Source of the DNA: Rhytidiadelphus loreus
Taxonomy: Eukaryota; Streptophyta; Bryopsida; Hypnales; Hylocomiaceae
Assembly (NCBI GenBank): GCA_947034895.1
Contig: OX344761.1
Span: 87,309,447-87,373,446 of the forward strand
Direction of reading: 5' to 3'
Length of the DNA stretch: 64,000 nucleotides
Of this stretch, positions 9,600 through 22,113 are shown in pieces (position 1 is the first letter of the stretch; every line of letters starts with the position of its first letter). The notes beneath the pieces were generated by a model. It did not search any database, was not told the DNA's origin, and saw only the letters and a program-made list of their open reading frames with translations. Both the position numbers and the translations under genes were made by a program.

Positions 9600-12000
9600 A
9601 ATTGCTGCTTTTCCATTAGTGAGTCAATAGCCTTGTAGATAATTGACCAGAGTCAAATAGGCGCATTAGTTGAGATATGGAAGGGGCAAATTGAATAGTT
9701 GTAGAAAAGGTCAAATTGAGGAGATGCAACGTTGTGAAAAGTTGCCTTCCGAATTTTGGGACTATATGTCCAAAGGTCTATTCTTTTGTTTTTCAGTTCA
9801 TACCAAGTTGTATGACTCACTGTACTCTTGCGCTTTTGTGTAAAAATTCTCAAGCTTTAAAATTGCAAATTGTCTAATTGCGCGTTTTTGTGTAATCTGT
9901 CTATTTGGCTGAGGAATTCAGTCTGTAGTGGAGTGTGGGAAGAACAGTTGAAGCAGGCAGCCAGTGTGTTTGTGTGTTTGTATGTTTGTGTGGTCAAGTC
10001 GACTATGTATAATTAAAGCAACAACTTGGAGTCCATTTGTTGTAGATGTTGATTGCCATTGCGTGACTAATCGCTGATCATGAAGATTGAAGTGCTTGTC
10101 TAATTGCTTGAGTGACTTAGTCGCAGTTTGCTGTTGTATCGAGGATACCATTCGACTGAGCGTGTTGTGATCAGTGGTCAATTTGCTTGATTAGTATTGT
10201 GTTTATATTTATATGTGTGGAATTTGGTCAAGTTGCTTGTGTGTGTATGAGTAAGTGAATGAATTACTGTCTAATTGACTGGATCAAATCTGTTGGTGCT
10301 TGTTTGTAAACTAAGCCTGACAGTAAGTAAACTTGTCTAATTGCGTGAAGCTTGGGTGAGTCGACAAGTTGCTTAGAAACTCGACAGTCAAATTACATTG
10401 TTTTGGAATGAGAACAAGTGTGAAGTGAGAATTGCAAGTGCTTTGGATTTGCACTGAATGTTGTCAAATTGTCAGCAATAATTTTATAATGGTTAGTGAG
10501 TGCTGTTGAGATGAAATTGATCACTAGCTGAAAATAAATCCACTTGCCCCATTTGCGTGGTAACAAAGGCAAATTGAAAGTTGACAGCTTGAAATTGTGA
10601 GTGATCGCAATTGGACTTTGGTGAGCCTACTGGTAGTCAAATCGACATGGTTGAGCGGGCAATTATTTTGCTGAATTTAGGTAAGTCTCTCACTTATTTG
10701 TCGTTCGCCTTTGAAGATACAAGAGTCAGTGTGTTGTCAAATTGACAGACCAATGTTAGTAATTCATACAATCAATTGATAATTTAAGATTGATTTAATT
10801 AGACTATAGCCGAGGAGTGAAATTGTCAAATTGCAAGATGCTTATGAGCTCGTCCATTGGACATGAATCTGCATTAGAACAAACCATCTGTGGATGGGAA
10901 TCATTATGTAGGAGTCGAATTGCCATGGTTCTTCAATCTGTAGTAAGAGAAATTGAGTCTAATCGATAATATCATTCCAGATTCTAGGGCTGGTTGTGTT
11001 TAATTAAATAAGTAGTCAATGTCTATTTGATTGCACATTCTTGCATAAGGCCTGTGAATAACAATCAAGTTGAGATAAATGTGTGTAAAATGAATCCAGT
11101 CTAATCGACTGTGTATGCACTGGAATAACAATTTGTGGTAGTATGGAATTCTATGAATGCAATACAGATGTATCCATTAGCTTGATAGGCTAAATGTGTG
11201 TGAATACGTACCAATGGTTGGATTAATTCCAGTCTATTGGTTGTGTATTTTCAATTGAAAAATATTGGTTCATTTGTCCATTTGCCTGCGTACTTGAACT
11301 GCATTGTGATTCCGTGACTAAAACTCAATAAAGTCTATTTGCAATAGAAGCAGTAAGAAAAGATAATTGACCACATCAAACATTACGTTAAAATAAGTCT
11401 ATTAGAATTGTAATGGACTCTACAGTTAAAAATGGCGAATAGAATCTAAAACCCTCCTACAGAATCTCAAGTCGTAAGATTGGTCTTATTGCAAGGAGAC
11501 ATGTCTAATTGAAGGAATAACCAGCTTTGGTCAAGTAGGCAGTCGGTAGTTGGTAGCAAGTCCACTAGCTCACAGGCTCCCTGCAATTAGACTTGTAACG
11601 GTCTTAGGTCTATTAGCTTGCGTCTTGGTTGAATCTTGGTCGTGTGCCTATTTGACCAACTCAACAATTCAAAGAAAGATAAAATTACCATTGGAGAAAG
11701 TTAAAGCAAAAGGAAAAGCTTAAAGATAAAAACACAAATTAACCAGGAAAGAATCAATTCTTTTCTAGTAATTAATATATAAATAATTTGGAGATAAAAA
11801 TATTAATTCTTTTGATATAAATAAATTATAAATTGAAATATTAAATTAAGGGAATTGAAAAAGATATTCCTTTAATATAATACAAATGGTGTAATTATGA
11901 ATATGCTTATTTATATATTACTATTAAGTGGCTAGAGCATGCATAAAAGACAAATTGACCTACCCATGACAAATTGACTTGAGAATTGACATGAACCACA
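9600..12000 (+). repeat. domain studded with GTC(A/T)A(A/T)TTG-like motifs
   Basis: About thirty variants of an 8-11 base motif are scattered at irregular spacing: GTCTAATTGC, GTCAAATTGAC, GTCTAATTGACTG, GTCTATTTG, GTCAAATCGAC, GTCTAATCGACTG and others, mostly on the plus strand. Sequence between motifs is unrelated. This is neither a satellite nor coding. It resembles an array of weak binding sites, such as the subterminal repeats bound by some transposases (inference). The domain at 34436-36816 has the same style with a different core. Confidence 0.6.
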
Positions 12001-12426
12001 CACTAGACAAGACGGTGACGCCATACATTTGTGTCTATAAAATAGCATTGGTATTTGGACTGTGAAAAATTGACATTAAGTGCATTTCCTGGGTTTATTT
12101 TGGAAAACAAAATCTAAAACAACATAGATAAGTATCACCAATACGAAAACGAGTGACCTTAGTCACAAAACACTAGACTTATTGGCCTTTCCTAAGAGAA
12201 TTGACCCTTAGATCCCTTGTTTTTGGATTCTATCGAATAGGCAAAATCTACATTACACATGCAATAACCTTTTAATCATATAGTCAAAAGTTACAAAAAT
12301 TGTTGCGCCTTAAAGCTACTCCTCAAGCACATGTGTAAAATTTTAAAAGAAAAATTCCATTTGAAATGAGTTACCTAAAATTACTATGTTGCCAAAAAAA
12401 ACAATGTTTGGACCTTTAGGGGTTAA

Positions 12427-12868
12427 AACAACTATTGTAGCATTCAAATTGTGATTTTAATTTATTATTTCTAATTTTTTTAATATTACTTCTCTTTATT
12501 TGATACACCTCAAAATTTATTGCCTTTTGCCTCTCTTTCATAGCTTTCAAATTATGTAGTTAGTTGTAAATTTTGGTGAAGTATTGACTATGTGGAGATT
12601 AAAGCACCTCAATGAGGATTGGATTTTTTTGGTTCCTGACTCTAAGCTTAGTAGAAGAGAGTGAAAGAGAGTTTGGAATGGATGGGTTGCCCCAAATAGG
12701 GAACAATAATGTGCTCATGGAAGTATGCATTTTAGAACCCTCCTCACGTGTAGATGAAGTTATGAGGATACAAAAGCAATTGGGTGAAGTTTACATTCTA
12801 ATATTGTACCTTGGTAGTTAGGGACATAAAAAAATAATTCTAAAAATAGATGAAGGATTTTAAAATTT
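12427..12868. other. no recognisable feature
   Basis: One 69-codon open frame at 12612-12821 with no recognisable motif; AT-rich flank of the composite. Confidence 0.4.
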
Positions 12869-13640
12869 TACCTCCAAGAGGGCTTGGGTGTTTTTGAAGA
12901 GATATAATTGTCAAAACTTGCCATTTAAACTTGTGTACTGGCCAAAATCGAAAATCATTTAAAAAAATTCAACCACGCAAAATTGTAGTAGACTATTATG
13001 ACAATATGCTACAAAAAAATCTAGCCCATTTGAACATATGTATTGAAAGATTATAATGTTTGAAGTGAGAAAAAAACTTCTTTTCAATCTTGCAAAATGG
13101 AGTCATTAGACTTGAAGCCCTCCTGGAGTAAATTTTGTTCTCTACACAAAATTGATCCTCTACACCATCATGTACTATATCTTATTAGATACATTCATAC
13201 AAAAATTTAGAAGCAAATAAGGGATCTAACTTACTCTAAATCACCTTGCAATACGAGAAGGTAAAATAAATTAGCAATACACTTGTCATTTTTTGATGAT
13301 TTCTTGTGCAACAAAGAAAATAATGTTTTGTTTGAAATCCAAACAATGAAAATTTAGAGATAAATATTTTAAATGTGTGAAAAAAATTCAAAAGTTTTGA
13401 AGGGGCATATTCTAAGATAGTAGCATTTGTAGGTAGACAAAAATGTTTTTTTTTCAAACTTGCCTACTGACAAGGTTAGTAGAGTTTTGACTCCTCTTAG
13501 AATGAGATTTTTGCACTAAAAGTTGTTGTTGAGAAATTTTGGAAAAGATGACAAAATTGCCTGAATTTTGGGGGGTAGTATAACTTTTGATCTAGGCATC
13601 CAATTAGAACTTGTTTTGAAATTCCCACAAAAGAGGGTTG
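12869..13640 (+). repeat. decayed TTAA element, subfamily C
   Basis: Blocks align with 40657-41263: TTGAAAGATTATAATGTTTG at about 13045, TGACTCCTCTTAGAATGAGA near 13489, and AGTATAACTTTTGATCTAGG near 13576. The ends are eroded: the expected CCCCTAAAGGACC reads ACCTCCAAGAGGGCTTGG. Confidence 0.55.
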
Positions 13641-15555
13641 TAGTCTAGATTTTTGCCTATTGTGCAAACACCCAAGACTATAGTATAGGATTTCAATATC
13701 TAAGGAATGATCAAATAGTCTAATGTATTGTGACTAAAGTCTCTTTCTAAAATAGAAATGTCTTATAAACTAAATTCTAATAGAAATATAACTAAAACAA
13801 CCCATCGGTTTCAAGAAAGAAGGATGACTGCCTTTCGGGCGGTTGTGAATCACTCACTTATCCTATTTCTAATTTTTGTCTAACACAAATGAATCCAACA
13901 AACAATTATGTAGTCCCCATTTTATTCTAATATGGAGGTTCAAGCAAGAAACATGCTTAAGAGAGGGAAAACATAATATATAGCTTTAAGCATACAAATT
14001 TGCATTCTCTGTTGCATTCGCTTAAAGTGTAGGCTCACAATAATCCGCTTAAAGCATCACTCATCACTCAACAAACCACAATTAGTATAAACAATTCCAT
14101 TCATTTATTATGATCTCAATATTGCTTAGAGAATTTGTATACTAAAATTGCTTACAACCATATTTTCTAAATAGTCCAATTGTATACAACTCATCAATTC
14201 ACAGACACACACACACGCGCGCGCGGGTAATTTGTAACATAATTGAAAGCAAATTTTTATGACATAATAGAGTGATAATAATAGAAAGTGAATATTGAAT
14301 ATGAACTTGTTCACTACCTAGGGTTTGGCAAGAGCATGTAGGATTATAGGATGTGATATTAGAAAACATGATATTGTAGAAATATAAGTGACATATCTAT
14401 TGAATTTCATGAACTCGCATTTTGTAACCATACTATTGGCAATGGGTCCAATTGAAAATCATGTACTAACAATTGTTTTAATTTAAGACATCATATATCA
14501 ACATTCTAAATATTTTTCTAAATTCTAGATCTTTTATATAAAATTCAAGTTATTCTTCGAAATGATTTGAAGAAAAAAATTCAACAACTTTTTAAAATAA
14601 GTGCCTATCACACGTGTCTCTACCCTATCATATATGTTTTCCATTTCATGTTTTTAATTTCATATTTTCCATTTTATATAAGAATTAAATGCAAAAATCA
14701 AAGTCACTACATATAATCATTCATCAATATAAAATTTCATTCACATACAAGCAAACTATAACAAATACAAAAATATTTTTGTCTCCAATACACATGAATA
14801 ATATGACTTCAAATATCCTAATCAATGATTACAAATTTGTGAAACTACAAATACAATTTCAAGATTAAAAATATATATAATTTTGTACTACTATAATCTT
14901 ATTTTTCATATTTTTTAATTTTTTGGCAATATCAATGCTTTTCTAATATAAAAAAGAGGGTTTAAAGCTTTTGCATCTACACAAATGCTAAATTGAAACA
15001 TACTTCTAGCTTGGTTTTGTGTAGATGTAAGTGCAAATTCATTAAATCATACAATTCAAATATTGTGAATTTTGTTAATTTGATTATCTATGTATGATAT
15101 ATTAAGTTTCTAAGTTGGTTGAATTTCAAAGCATTTGCTACGTATTCAAAATTGTGTATTTGATTAGATGCATGCATAAAGTTAGTTGGTATTTGTCTCA
15201 ATATTATATTTTTAGGCAAATTTTTGGTTGTACCAACCAACTGTACTTGCCCCTATCTTAATACTATGTGACAAATGCTTCCATACTAGGTGGCCCTCCT
15301 TCAATGAAGGGTTGATTGTTTAGACATTTCATTAGGTAGCTTGAGTAACAATGCTTTCATACTATTCCAAACCATTAATCTTTTTCATCTTTTGTGGATT
15401 TATGCACTTTGTATTTTATAAATTATTGTTACATACATTATTATGTCTCATTTCTAAGTCATCTAGAACTATATTTATTAATATCTTCAAATATATCAAA
15501 TCCACTTTTAAAAAAGAATGGTAAAATCCAAAAACTTCCAAGAGTCTACAAAATC
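13641..15555. other. AT-rich intergenic DNA with a CA/CG microsatellite
   Basis: No gene seen. A (CA)n then (CG)n run lies at about 14204-14226. Confidence 0.5.
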
Positions 15556-15660
15556 TTTTGGAAGCTTCTAGAATACTACAAAAGCTTCTAGAACACTATT
15601 AAAGCTACTAGAATGCTATATAGAAGGTTCTTCAAGGTACTAGAAGACTATCAAGGTAAT
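15556..15660. promoter_or_regulatory. cluster of heat-shock-element-like motifs with a TATA-like box
   Basis: GAAGCTTCTAGAA at 15561-15573 fits the nGAAnnTTCnnGAA heat-shock element exactly; AAAGCTTCTAGAA follows at 15581-15593, with further variants (AAGCTACTAGAA, GAAGGTTCTTCAAGG) up to 15660. TATATAG lies among them near 15618. The cluster is also a rough ~25-base tandem repeat, so it may be fortuitous. No coding region follows within 1.5 kb. Confidence 0.3.
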
Positions 15661-17150
15661 CCAAAAGATCCTCAAATGTCCATGCCATGAAATCACCTCC
15701 CTCTCTAGTGACAAGTATTAAAAAGAGCACTCTTATTTTACATTTGCAAGAATCAAGAATATGATAAATACTTGTTGCAACCGTTGATCTCTTAGATAAG
15801 AATGTATAGGTTCATTCAACCAATAGTTGTGACCATGACTTCTTTCCACAAGACAAAATCCAAAATAGTGTTTGATGTTAGAACTTTTAAAACATTCTTG
15901 AAAGGTAACTTTTGAATTGTCATGTTCAAGACTTAAAACTTAAAACAAGATCAATGAGGCATGAGTATTAGGTTAAAAATTGTTGCACCAAGGCTAATCA
16001 ATGCGAGGTCATTTTCATTGTGTAGAAGATCTACCTTCATCATGAAATTGTAATGGTGAAGGATCTAACGGCCTACAATGGTTGGTATGACATTTGTTAC
16101 ATAAAACACTCAAGCTCTAATTTTTGGATGTTGCTTGGGATCTTGAGACTCCATGAAGACCTTCCAATTAGACATACTAAAGGAAAAGAGTCCTCAAATC
16201 TAAACAAAAACTAGATTCAAAATACTAAAACTTGAAAGGATGCTTCAACTTAGAACTATAACGATATTAATTGAATTATCTTAGGTTTCTATAGTGGCTT
16301 CCCCTCCTTATATATGGCTTTTATATGATGACTTAGAGCCTTCACCATTAAGTTTAATAGTACTCTTTGTCATTGAACAAACTTTAGTTTGTCAGAATTA
16401 CATAGTTGATGAAATTCATCAATCTTCTTGTATGCATGAATGATGTTGGAAGAAAATACTTACATATGTTTTCTAATATTGTAGCCTTTCTAGTGGATGA
16501 AATATTTGAGGTGTCCTCATCCAAGATGTGAGTCTAGTATTTCTTATCAACCTCATGATATTCCATTTCTTGATTGATCTTGATTGGGGTTGGGAGTGAA
16601 GGATCAAATCCTTGAACATTGAATTCTTGCTAGGATTCTAAGATTAAAACATACAAAACTAAATGGATGTGCATAGTTGTTGAATCTACATAGTCCAAAA
16701 TTAATAGAATTTTCTTGATATGTAATTAGAAATATTCGAAAAGGCCCTCTAACAATTGTAAGTACTAGAGATATCCTAAGTATTAGTGGACACCTAGGTA
16801 CCATTAGAATGTACCTAACCTTCTACAAAGATTTGATTTCTACATTTTACAATATCCTTTTAAAATTTGACCATCTTTAAATGATTAAATTGATTTGAAG
16901 ACAAACTTTGGGTCTTTGATTCACTTATTCACAATAAAAGACAAACACAAACAAACAAAAAAGATTCCTCAAGATTAGATATTTCATGATTTCTTGACAT
17001 TAAAGTCAGTTTGAAAACCCTATGATTTGAAATATATACAATAACACCAAATAACTCCAAAGATTTTTTTTAATTGCATTTGAAATTTAAAAAAGTCACT
17101 TAGTGGAGGTTTCAAATAGTGACATAAAGTATTATAAAATTCAGTTGAGT
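15661..17150. other. no recognisable feature
   Basis: AT-rich, no convincing frame on either strand. If the upstream motif cluster is an LTR promoter, no primer-binding site or retroelement protein could be seen here. Confidence 0.4.
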
Positions 17151-17320
17151 ACTTTCTACTAGTAAAAAGTCAATTGTGATGGAATATTGCCAAACACTTT
17201 AATAGGAAACAATAAATACTTTTCTATTAGAAAATACATTGTGAGGGATATTGCCCAAGGAGTATTTTTCTATTGGAAAAATTGGTGATGAAGGATATTG
17301 CCTCTCATTTTAGTATTAGA
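17150..17320 (+). repeat. degenerate ~55-bp tandem repeat, three units
   Basis: Each unit has AGTACTTTTCTATTAGAAAA-like sequence followed by a GATATTGCC block (17195, 17248, 17297). Confidence 0.6.
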
Positions 17321-17716
17321 ATGATCTAATCTAAAACACTATTGAAATATGAATTTTTATGAATAAAAAATAACAAAAAAATGAAATGATAATGTAATGA
17401 ATATGAAAATAATTAGTAATAATTAATATGACTATGAATAGAAAATTTGAAATCAATAACATGCAAAATTCTTTTATATGTTTCAATTCTCTTCAGAATT
17501 AAAAAACTATTGAAGTATATTCTCTATGATTTTGGAAGTGAAGACTCCAACCAATTGTGAGATTATAATATTTAAACTTTAAACAATAGTCTTAGCAAGG
17601 AAAGTAAGGCACAATTCTATCTTCAATATTTTCAAGAAAAAGAGTAAGTATCATACAACTTGAGCAAATTCATAATGGTTTTGGAAAATTGAGTTAAGAA
17701 TCTTTGAAAAAATAAG
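17321..17716. other. no recognisable feature
   Basis: AT-rich intergenic sequence. Confidence 0.4.
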
Positions 17717-18470
17717 TTAACCCCTAAAGTCTCAAAGGGGCAACCCAAAAATTCACAAAAGATTTATTTTTTTAAATTTATTTTTCAAAGATTATATTTG
17801 TATCTACATTTGATGCTTTGATTCATTCTGTTTGTAGTAGCGATGATAAAGTTATGGACAATTTTGTTTTGGGGGCAATTTAAGCATTTTTTTGAAAAAA
17901 TAACTTATAGAATTCATTTTTCAACGCAATTTCTACAAATTTTCACAAAAAAATCGTTAGGCAAGTTTAATATTGTTTGCTAAAACAATCTCACCATTGG
18001 AATCATTGTGTTTTAATTCCATCTTAGAGCCATTAACAATCTAATTTTCCCTTCAATCTTAAACCTACTTCTATTTAACAGTTTTTTAATGAGTGAAAAT
18101 TAAGTATTATTTTGTTGAATTTTTTTTCCTAGATTCTCAACTCAATTCTTCAACCACCTAAAATATTAGAAAATCAAAATCAGTTGTGCAAAAATTTTAA
18201 GTTAAAAAAGATTTAAAGCCAAAAAATCAAGTGAAGCAAGGTGTAAAAAAACTTGTTTTCTTCACTTTAAGTTAAATGCAATACCTTGCTAATCTACACC
18301 ATCAAGGTTTCTGAAATTTCTTCCACACATTCTTATACAAGTCTAGTACAAGATTCTTTCGTTAGATATGTAAAAAAAAACAATTTTTAAAGCGTTTTGC
18401 TCTTTGCAATAGAAATGGCAGTTTTGAGTGGTTTTTGATGGGAAAAAGGCCTTGAGACTTTAAGGGTTAT
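17717..18470 (+). mobile_element. TTAA-flanked element, subfamily A (754 bp)
   Basis: TTAA (17717-17720) then CCCCTAAAGTCTCAAAGG; right end CTTGAGACTTTAAGGG followed by a mutated TTAT/ATAA. The interior (ATAACTTATAGAATTC at about 17901, AACAATCTCACCATTGGAAT at 17985) matches 4458-5398. Shorter than its relatives because of internal deletions. Non-coding. Confidence 0.8.
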
Positions 18471-19689
18471 AAAAAACTCTTAATTTTTAGGAACTAAAAT
18501 ATACTTTTATAATTTTACACCTAAAAAAAAGCAAACAAATTGAAGGAATACCCATATAAAACAAGCATGCTTCCTACTATTTAATTGTAAGAAAAAAAAT
18601 TGGATCACTTGTCACAAATCAAAATAAGATTCTAGATTTTCTAAAAGTGCATTTTTGGACATTGCAAGAATAAACTATAAATACCCCAACTACTAAAAGT
18701 GTACACCCGAAATTTTAGTTCACTTTCTTGCCATTGTGGAGATCAAGGACCTTTCTTGTGAGATATTATCCTTCCAATGATTTTTGGGATGACAAATGGC
18801 TCATTGACAAATACATCATTGATTGACGAAAGAAAAGCTTGTGGATGAGAAAATTTGAAATGACAACTCCCAAATTGCTACATGTCTCACCCTTACTCGA
18901 GGGGTACGGCCGGACAATAAAAAAAATTGGTCTCCAACTGAATGATATCATTTCAGTTGGTACTGTTTGAAAGGGATACTTGATGCACATTTGAAGTGAC
19001 TTCAAAAAATGCAGTCATACTCAGGTACTCAGTCAATGTGTATGACTGTTTTATTTGTGCATTCATTTGACCAAATTCCATAGCTAAACGGCTTGTTCCA
19101 CAGAAATTAACTCTAAAAATAGAGTTAATCATAAAGGCTGTCCTCGGTTGTAAGTAATAGTGGTGTTAGAGGTAGGTTTAACTAAGAATAGTACAAAAAA
19201 AATATAGCACCAAATTCCATCAAATTTCAGTTTTGGTTCTCCAAGGAATCTTGTCGTGTGTTTTTCTCTAAATCTGTTTTCTAATCTTGATCATCTTAGA
19301 GAAATATCTATCAATTAATTCATCCGGAAAAATTACTCTACCTAATTGATGGAATTGTCATCGGATCGAGGGCCATGAAACAGTTGTGAAGATTGCATGG
19401 TCAAGATGTTGTTACTTGTGGTGGGTGTTATCTAATATGTTTGTACATATGAATCATTTCTTGGTTGTACCACCTTAGGCACTTTAGGTTTGTCAACTAA
19501 TTTTTTTATGGATTAGAAACTAACTTTTTTATGGATGGTGAATATTCTAGTACTACTCTGTAAAAGAATATTTTAGAGCAATTTGAACCTCAAAACACTA
19601 AAGAATTTTGGAGGTTCTTGTAAGATCCATTGTAAGCACCTATAAATGACCCTCATCACAATCATGCATTGGCCTAAAACATCAGTGCA
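18471..19689. other. no recognisable feature
   Basis: A minus-strand frame at 18766-19005 has no recognisable domain. Otherwise unremarkable. Confidence 0.4.
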
Positions 19690-20621
19690 TTAACCCCTAA
19701 AGGTCTGGATTGTGTTTTTTGACTGTACAGAAATTTTGGGCAGGTGCATGTGATTGGAGATTTGCATATTTTATGCTGAAATTTTAATAGAACGTGGGGA
19801 CGAGGAATATCTTTCATATGCACCAAATTTCGTGACATTTGAAAATACGAGTCAAAGGTTATAGCCTAATATGTTACTTTTTTTCGTAACTAGGCAATTC
19901 GTGCAGATCAGAAAAAATCACTTTTTTCGGAAACAAAAATTTGGAATTGGTTTTCTAGAGTTTTATATACACGAAAAGCTTTGAATCATTCCATTTTGAT
20001 CAATGAGTCAAAAGTTATGAGGATTTTTTGTTTGCGGGCAGTTTTGGATTTCCTACTCTAAAATAAACTTTGAAATCCTTTATCTTACCCAATTTTCAAT
20101 ATTTTTGGACAAAAATAAAATCATAGTATGTAGATACATTATTACAACATTTGACCATTGGGATTGGAAATTTTCAATTCCATATTTAAATTGTAAATAA
20201 TTTAGTATTTTTAATCATTCTCTACTACTACCTACTTACTATTTTTTTCCTATATGTTTTACTATTCCAAATGATCTGAAATTTTTCAAGCATGTGGCCA
20301 AGTTGTCTAGGAAAACAAATCCAAAGAAGCACCACCATTTAGGTCATTTTTTCATAGAAATGTGAGCTTGTGAAGTGCAGCTGCCCTGCTTTTTACAGGG
20401 TCAAAAAAATGATTTTAGTTAATTTGAATGCTTATATCTTGCAATCCACTCGGTCGAAATGTCTGAAATTTTTACCGCATGTTTTTGATACTATATAATA
20501 CAAGATCCTATAGTTAGATATGTCAAAAAAAGTTTTTTTTCAAAATTTTGGTACTTGTCCTAGAAATGGCAGTTTCGGAGTGTTTTTGGTGAAAGTATAG
20601 TGATGATCCTTTAAGGGTTAA
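19690..20621 (+). mobile_element. TTAA-flanked element, subfamily B (932 bp), best-preserved copy
   Basis: TTAA 19690-19693 then CCCCTAAAGGTCTGGATTG; right end GATCCTTTAAGGG then TTAA 20618-20621. Aligns along its length with the reverse complement of 45582-46512 (for example GAGATTTGCATATTTTA, and AGCTTTGAATCATTCCATTT). No frame longer than background. Both intact TTAA duplications make it the best reference for the subfamily. Confidence 0.88.
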
Positions 20622-20639
20622 ACTGTTTTGTTACTTAGG

Positions 20640-20860
20640 TTGTAACTATAGGTAGGACCACCCATACCTAATCACTTAGGCTTTTGGAATAGATGGTGAG
20701 TAATTAAGTGCAATGGAATTTTTCCCTATGTAGGGAGATAGAAAATATTGGGATTGCATAATTTTCAGAATTTTATTCACAAAACTAAAAAATTTGTGAA
20801 TTTTGTGAGGCAAAAAGTGTTCCTAGCTAGTACCCAACGTCTAAAGTCCTGCAATTCTGC
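20640..20860 (+). repeat. dispersed repeat shared with 39420-39640
   Basis: Shared blocks: GAATTTTATTC, TTGTGAATTTTG, GCCAAAAAGTG-like and ATCTAAAGTC-like sequence. Same orientation in both copies. Identity unknown. Confidence 0.6.
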
Positions 20861-21488
20861 TCATAGGGGAGACTATTTCTTGCGCATGCGTACAAACTTC
20901 AAAATAATAAATGTTGTAATATATGGCATTCTGCAATTGTTCCTTGTAGCCTCACATATCCTGCATATCATTAAAACCAGACTCCTAAACACGATTCACA
21001 AAGAAGTTTTACCTGGACACAAATAACAGTACCCTACCACTCGGGGACCCATCCCTGGTTGGTAATGGGTGGTCCGACTCTAGCATTCACCATGAATCAA
21101 ACCCTCGTTTGCTTATTGACAAGATTTGGTGGGTAGGGTTGGTGGACACACGGCGCAAGGCTCTCCATGCATGTGTGCTTCATTTACTTCAGTTGGTGCA
21201 GAATCATAAAGGATTTCAACTAAATCCAAGGCCACAGCATCAGCACAGCCTGTTGCAAAGCCTGGAATTCAAACCTAACTTACGTTAAGCTTCAGTTTGG
21301 AATGTCTCAAAGCTTCTACAGTGCAGTGAATTACTGTAAAACTAACAGAAATAAGTTACTCTGATGAAGTGGCCACTCATTTGACTCTGTATCCTGCCGG
21401 AGCTTCTCAAATTCTGTGTACAGAATTGTACTGATAAGTTACTGCGATCCAAGATGCTGAACGGTTCTTTTTTAATATTTTGTTGCAG
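20861..21488. other. less AT-rich intergenic or intron-like sequence
   Basis: Few repeats. It ends in a pyrimidine-rich tract and TTGCAG at 21483-21488, a good 3' splice-site match. Confidence 0.35.
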
Positions 21489-22113
21489 ATGAACACACTT
21501 AGTGCTGAAGGATTTCGTTCATTGAGTGAGCATATTTATTCAAGTAAACATCCTCTTTTTGACGTCATCCTGAAGAACAAAGGATCCGCAAACAGACGGG
21601 AGTCACAGGATTTCTGTTCTAAAGGTTCCAATATATCTAAAGTTAGAAAGGGTGACATTCAAACAGTTTCGTTGAATGAGTGTCAGCCTATCAATCAGAC
21701 CTTCACTTCCTGGATTCCGGATTCTGTGGGTCCTCAACTCCACAGTCCACAGTCCACAGTCCACACACAAGGCAGTCAATCGACAGCTTGGAATGGACAG
21801 TTCCAACTTGACTCCCAAGAAACGTGACACTCAACCTGTGTCCCCAATTCCAAGTCCAATTAAGTCTTTTGATTTCCCAGAAAATATTCGAACACACTAT
21901 CGTACTCCGAGTACAAAATTAGGGCAACAAATTACACCAGGCATTAAAGAGGCATACACAACCACAAACTTGGTCTCCCGTGCTTTTGCAACCCTAATGT
22001 TTTTGTCTACCATTGTCTTGTTGCAACTTCAAAGTTCTTCAGTATTGAACAAACCATCTCATCATACAAGAAATCCACCTCATCAAGGCCACCCACTAAA
22101 GCTGGCACTTTAG
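21489..22113 (+). CDS. possible exon or gene remnant, unidentified
   Basis: After the acceptor-like TTGCAG an ATG begins a frame open to about 21827. A second frame (21676-22113) takes over with more protein-like sequence: a Ser/Pro-rich stretch (DTQPVSPIPSPIKSFDFPEN), then GIKEAYTTTNLVSRAF and a hydrophobic segment (FATLMFLSTIVLLQL) that could be a membrane helix near the C-terminus. The two frames differ by one base, so either a frameshift or a short unseen intron separates them. The 9-base tandem CCACAGTCC lies in the overlap at 21740-21765. I do not recognise a family. It lies 1.3 kb from the CPR 3' end, on the opposite strand. Confidence 0.27.

Larger units (their letters stand above)
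6591..12426. mobile_element. 5.8-kb TTAA-flanked composite with ~190-bp inverted ends
   Basis: TTAA (6591-6594) with CCCCTAAAGATCCAAACACT faces CCTTTAGGGG-TTAA (12423-12426). Bases 6591-6780 align well with the reverse complement of 12240-12426, including GTAGCTTTAAGGCGCAACAA in both. The left arm continues to about 6870 as subfamily-B sequence (compare 19690-19960), and B sequence resumes at about 9420-9530. The rest contains a D-family MITE (7899-8441), a tandem repeat, a G-rich run and a motif-repeat domain (9600-12000). No transposase frame. It may be one large non-autonomous element or two B copies in opposite orientation with material between them. Confidence 0.6.
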
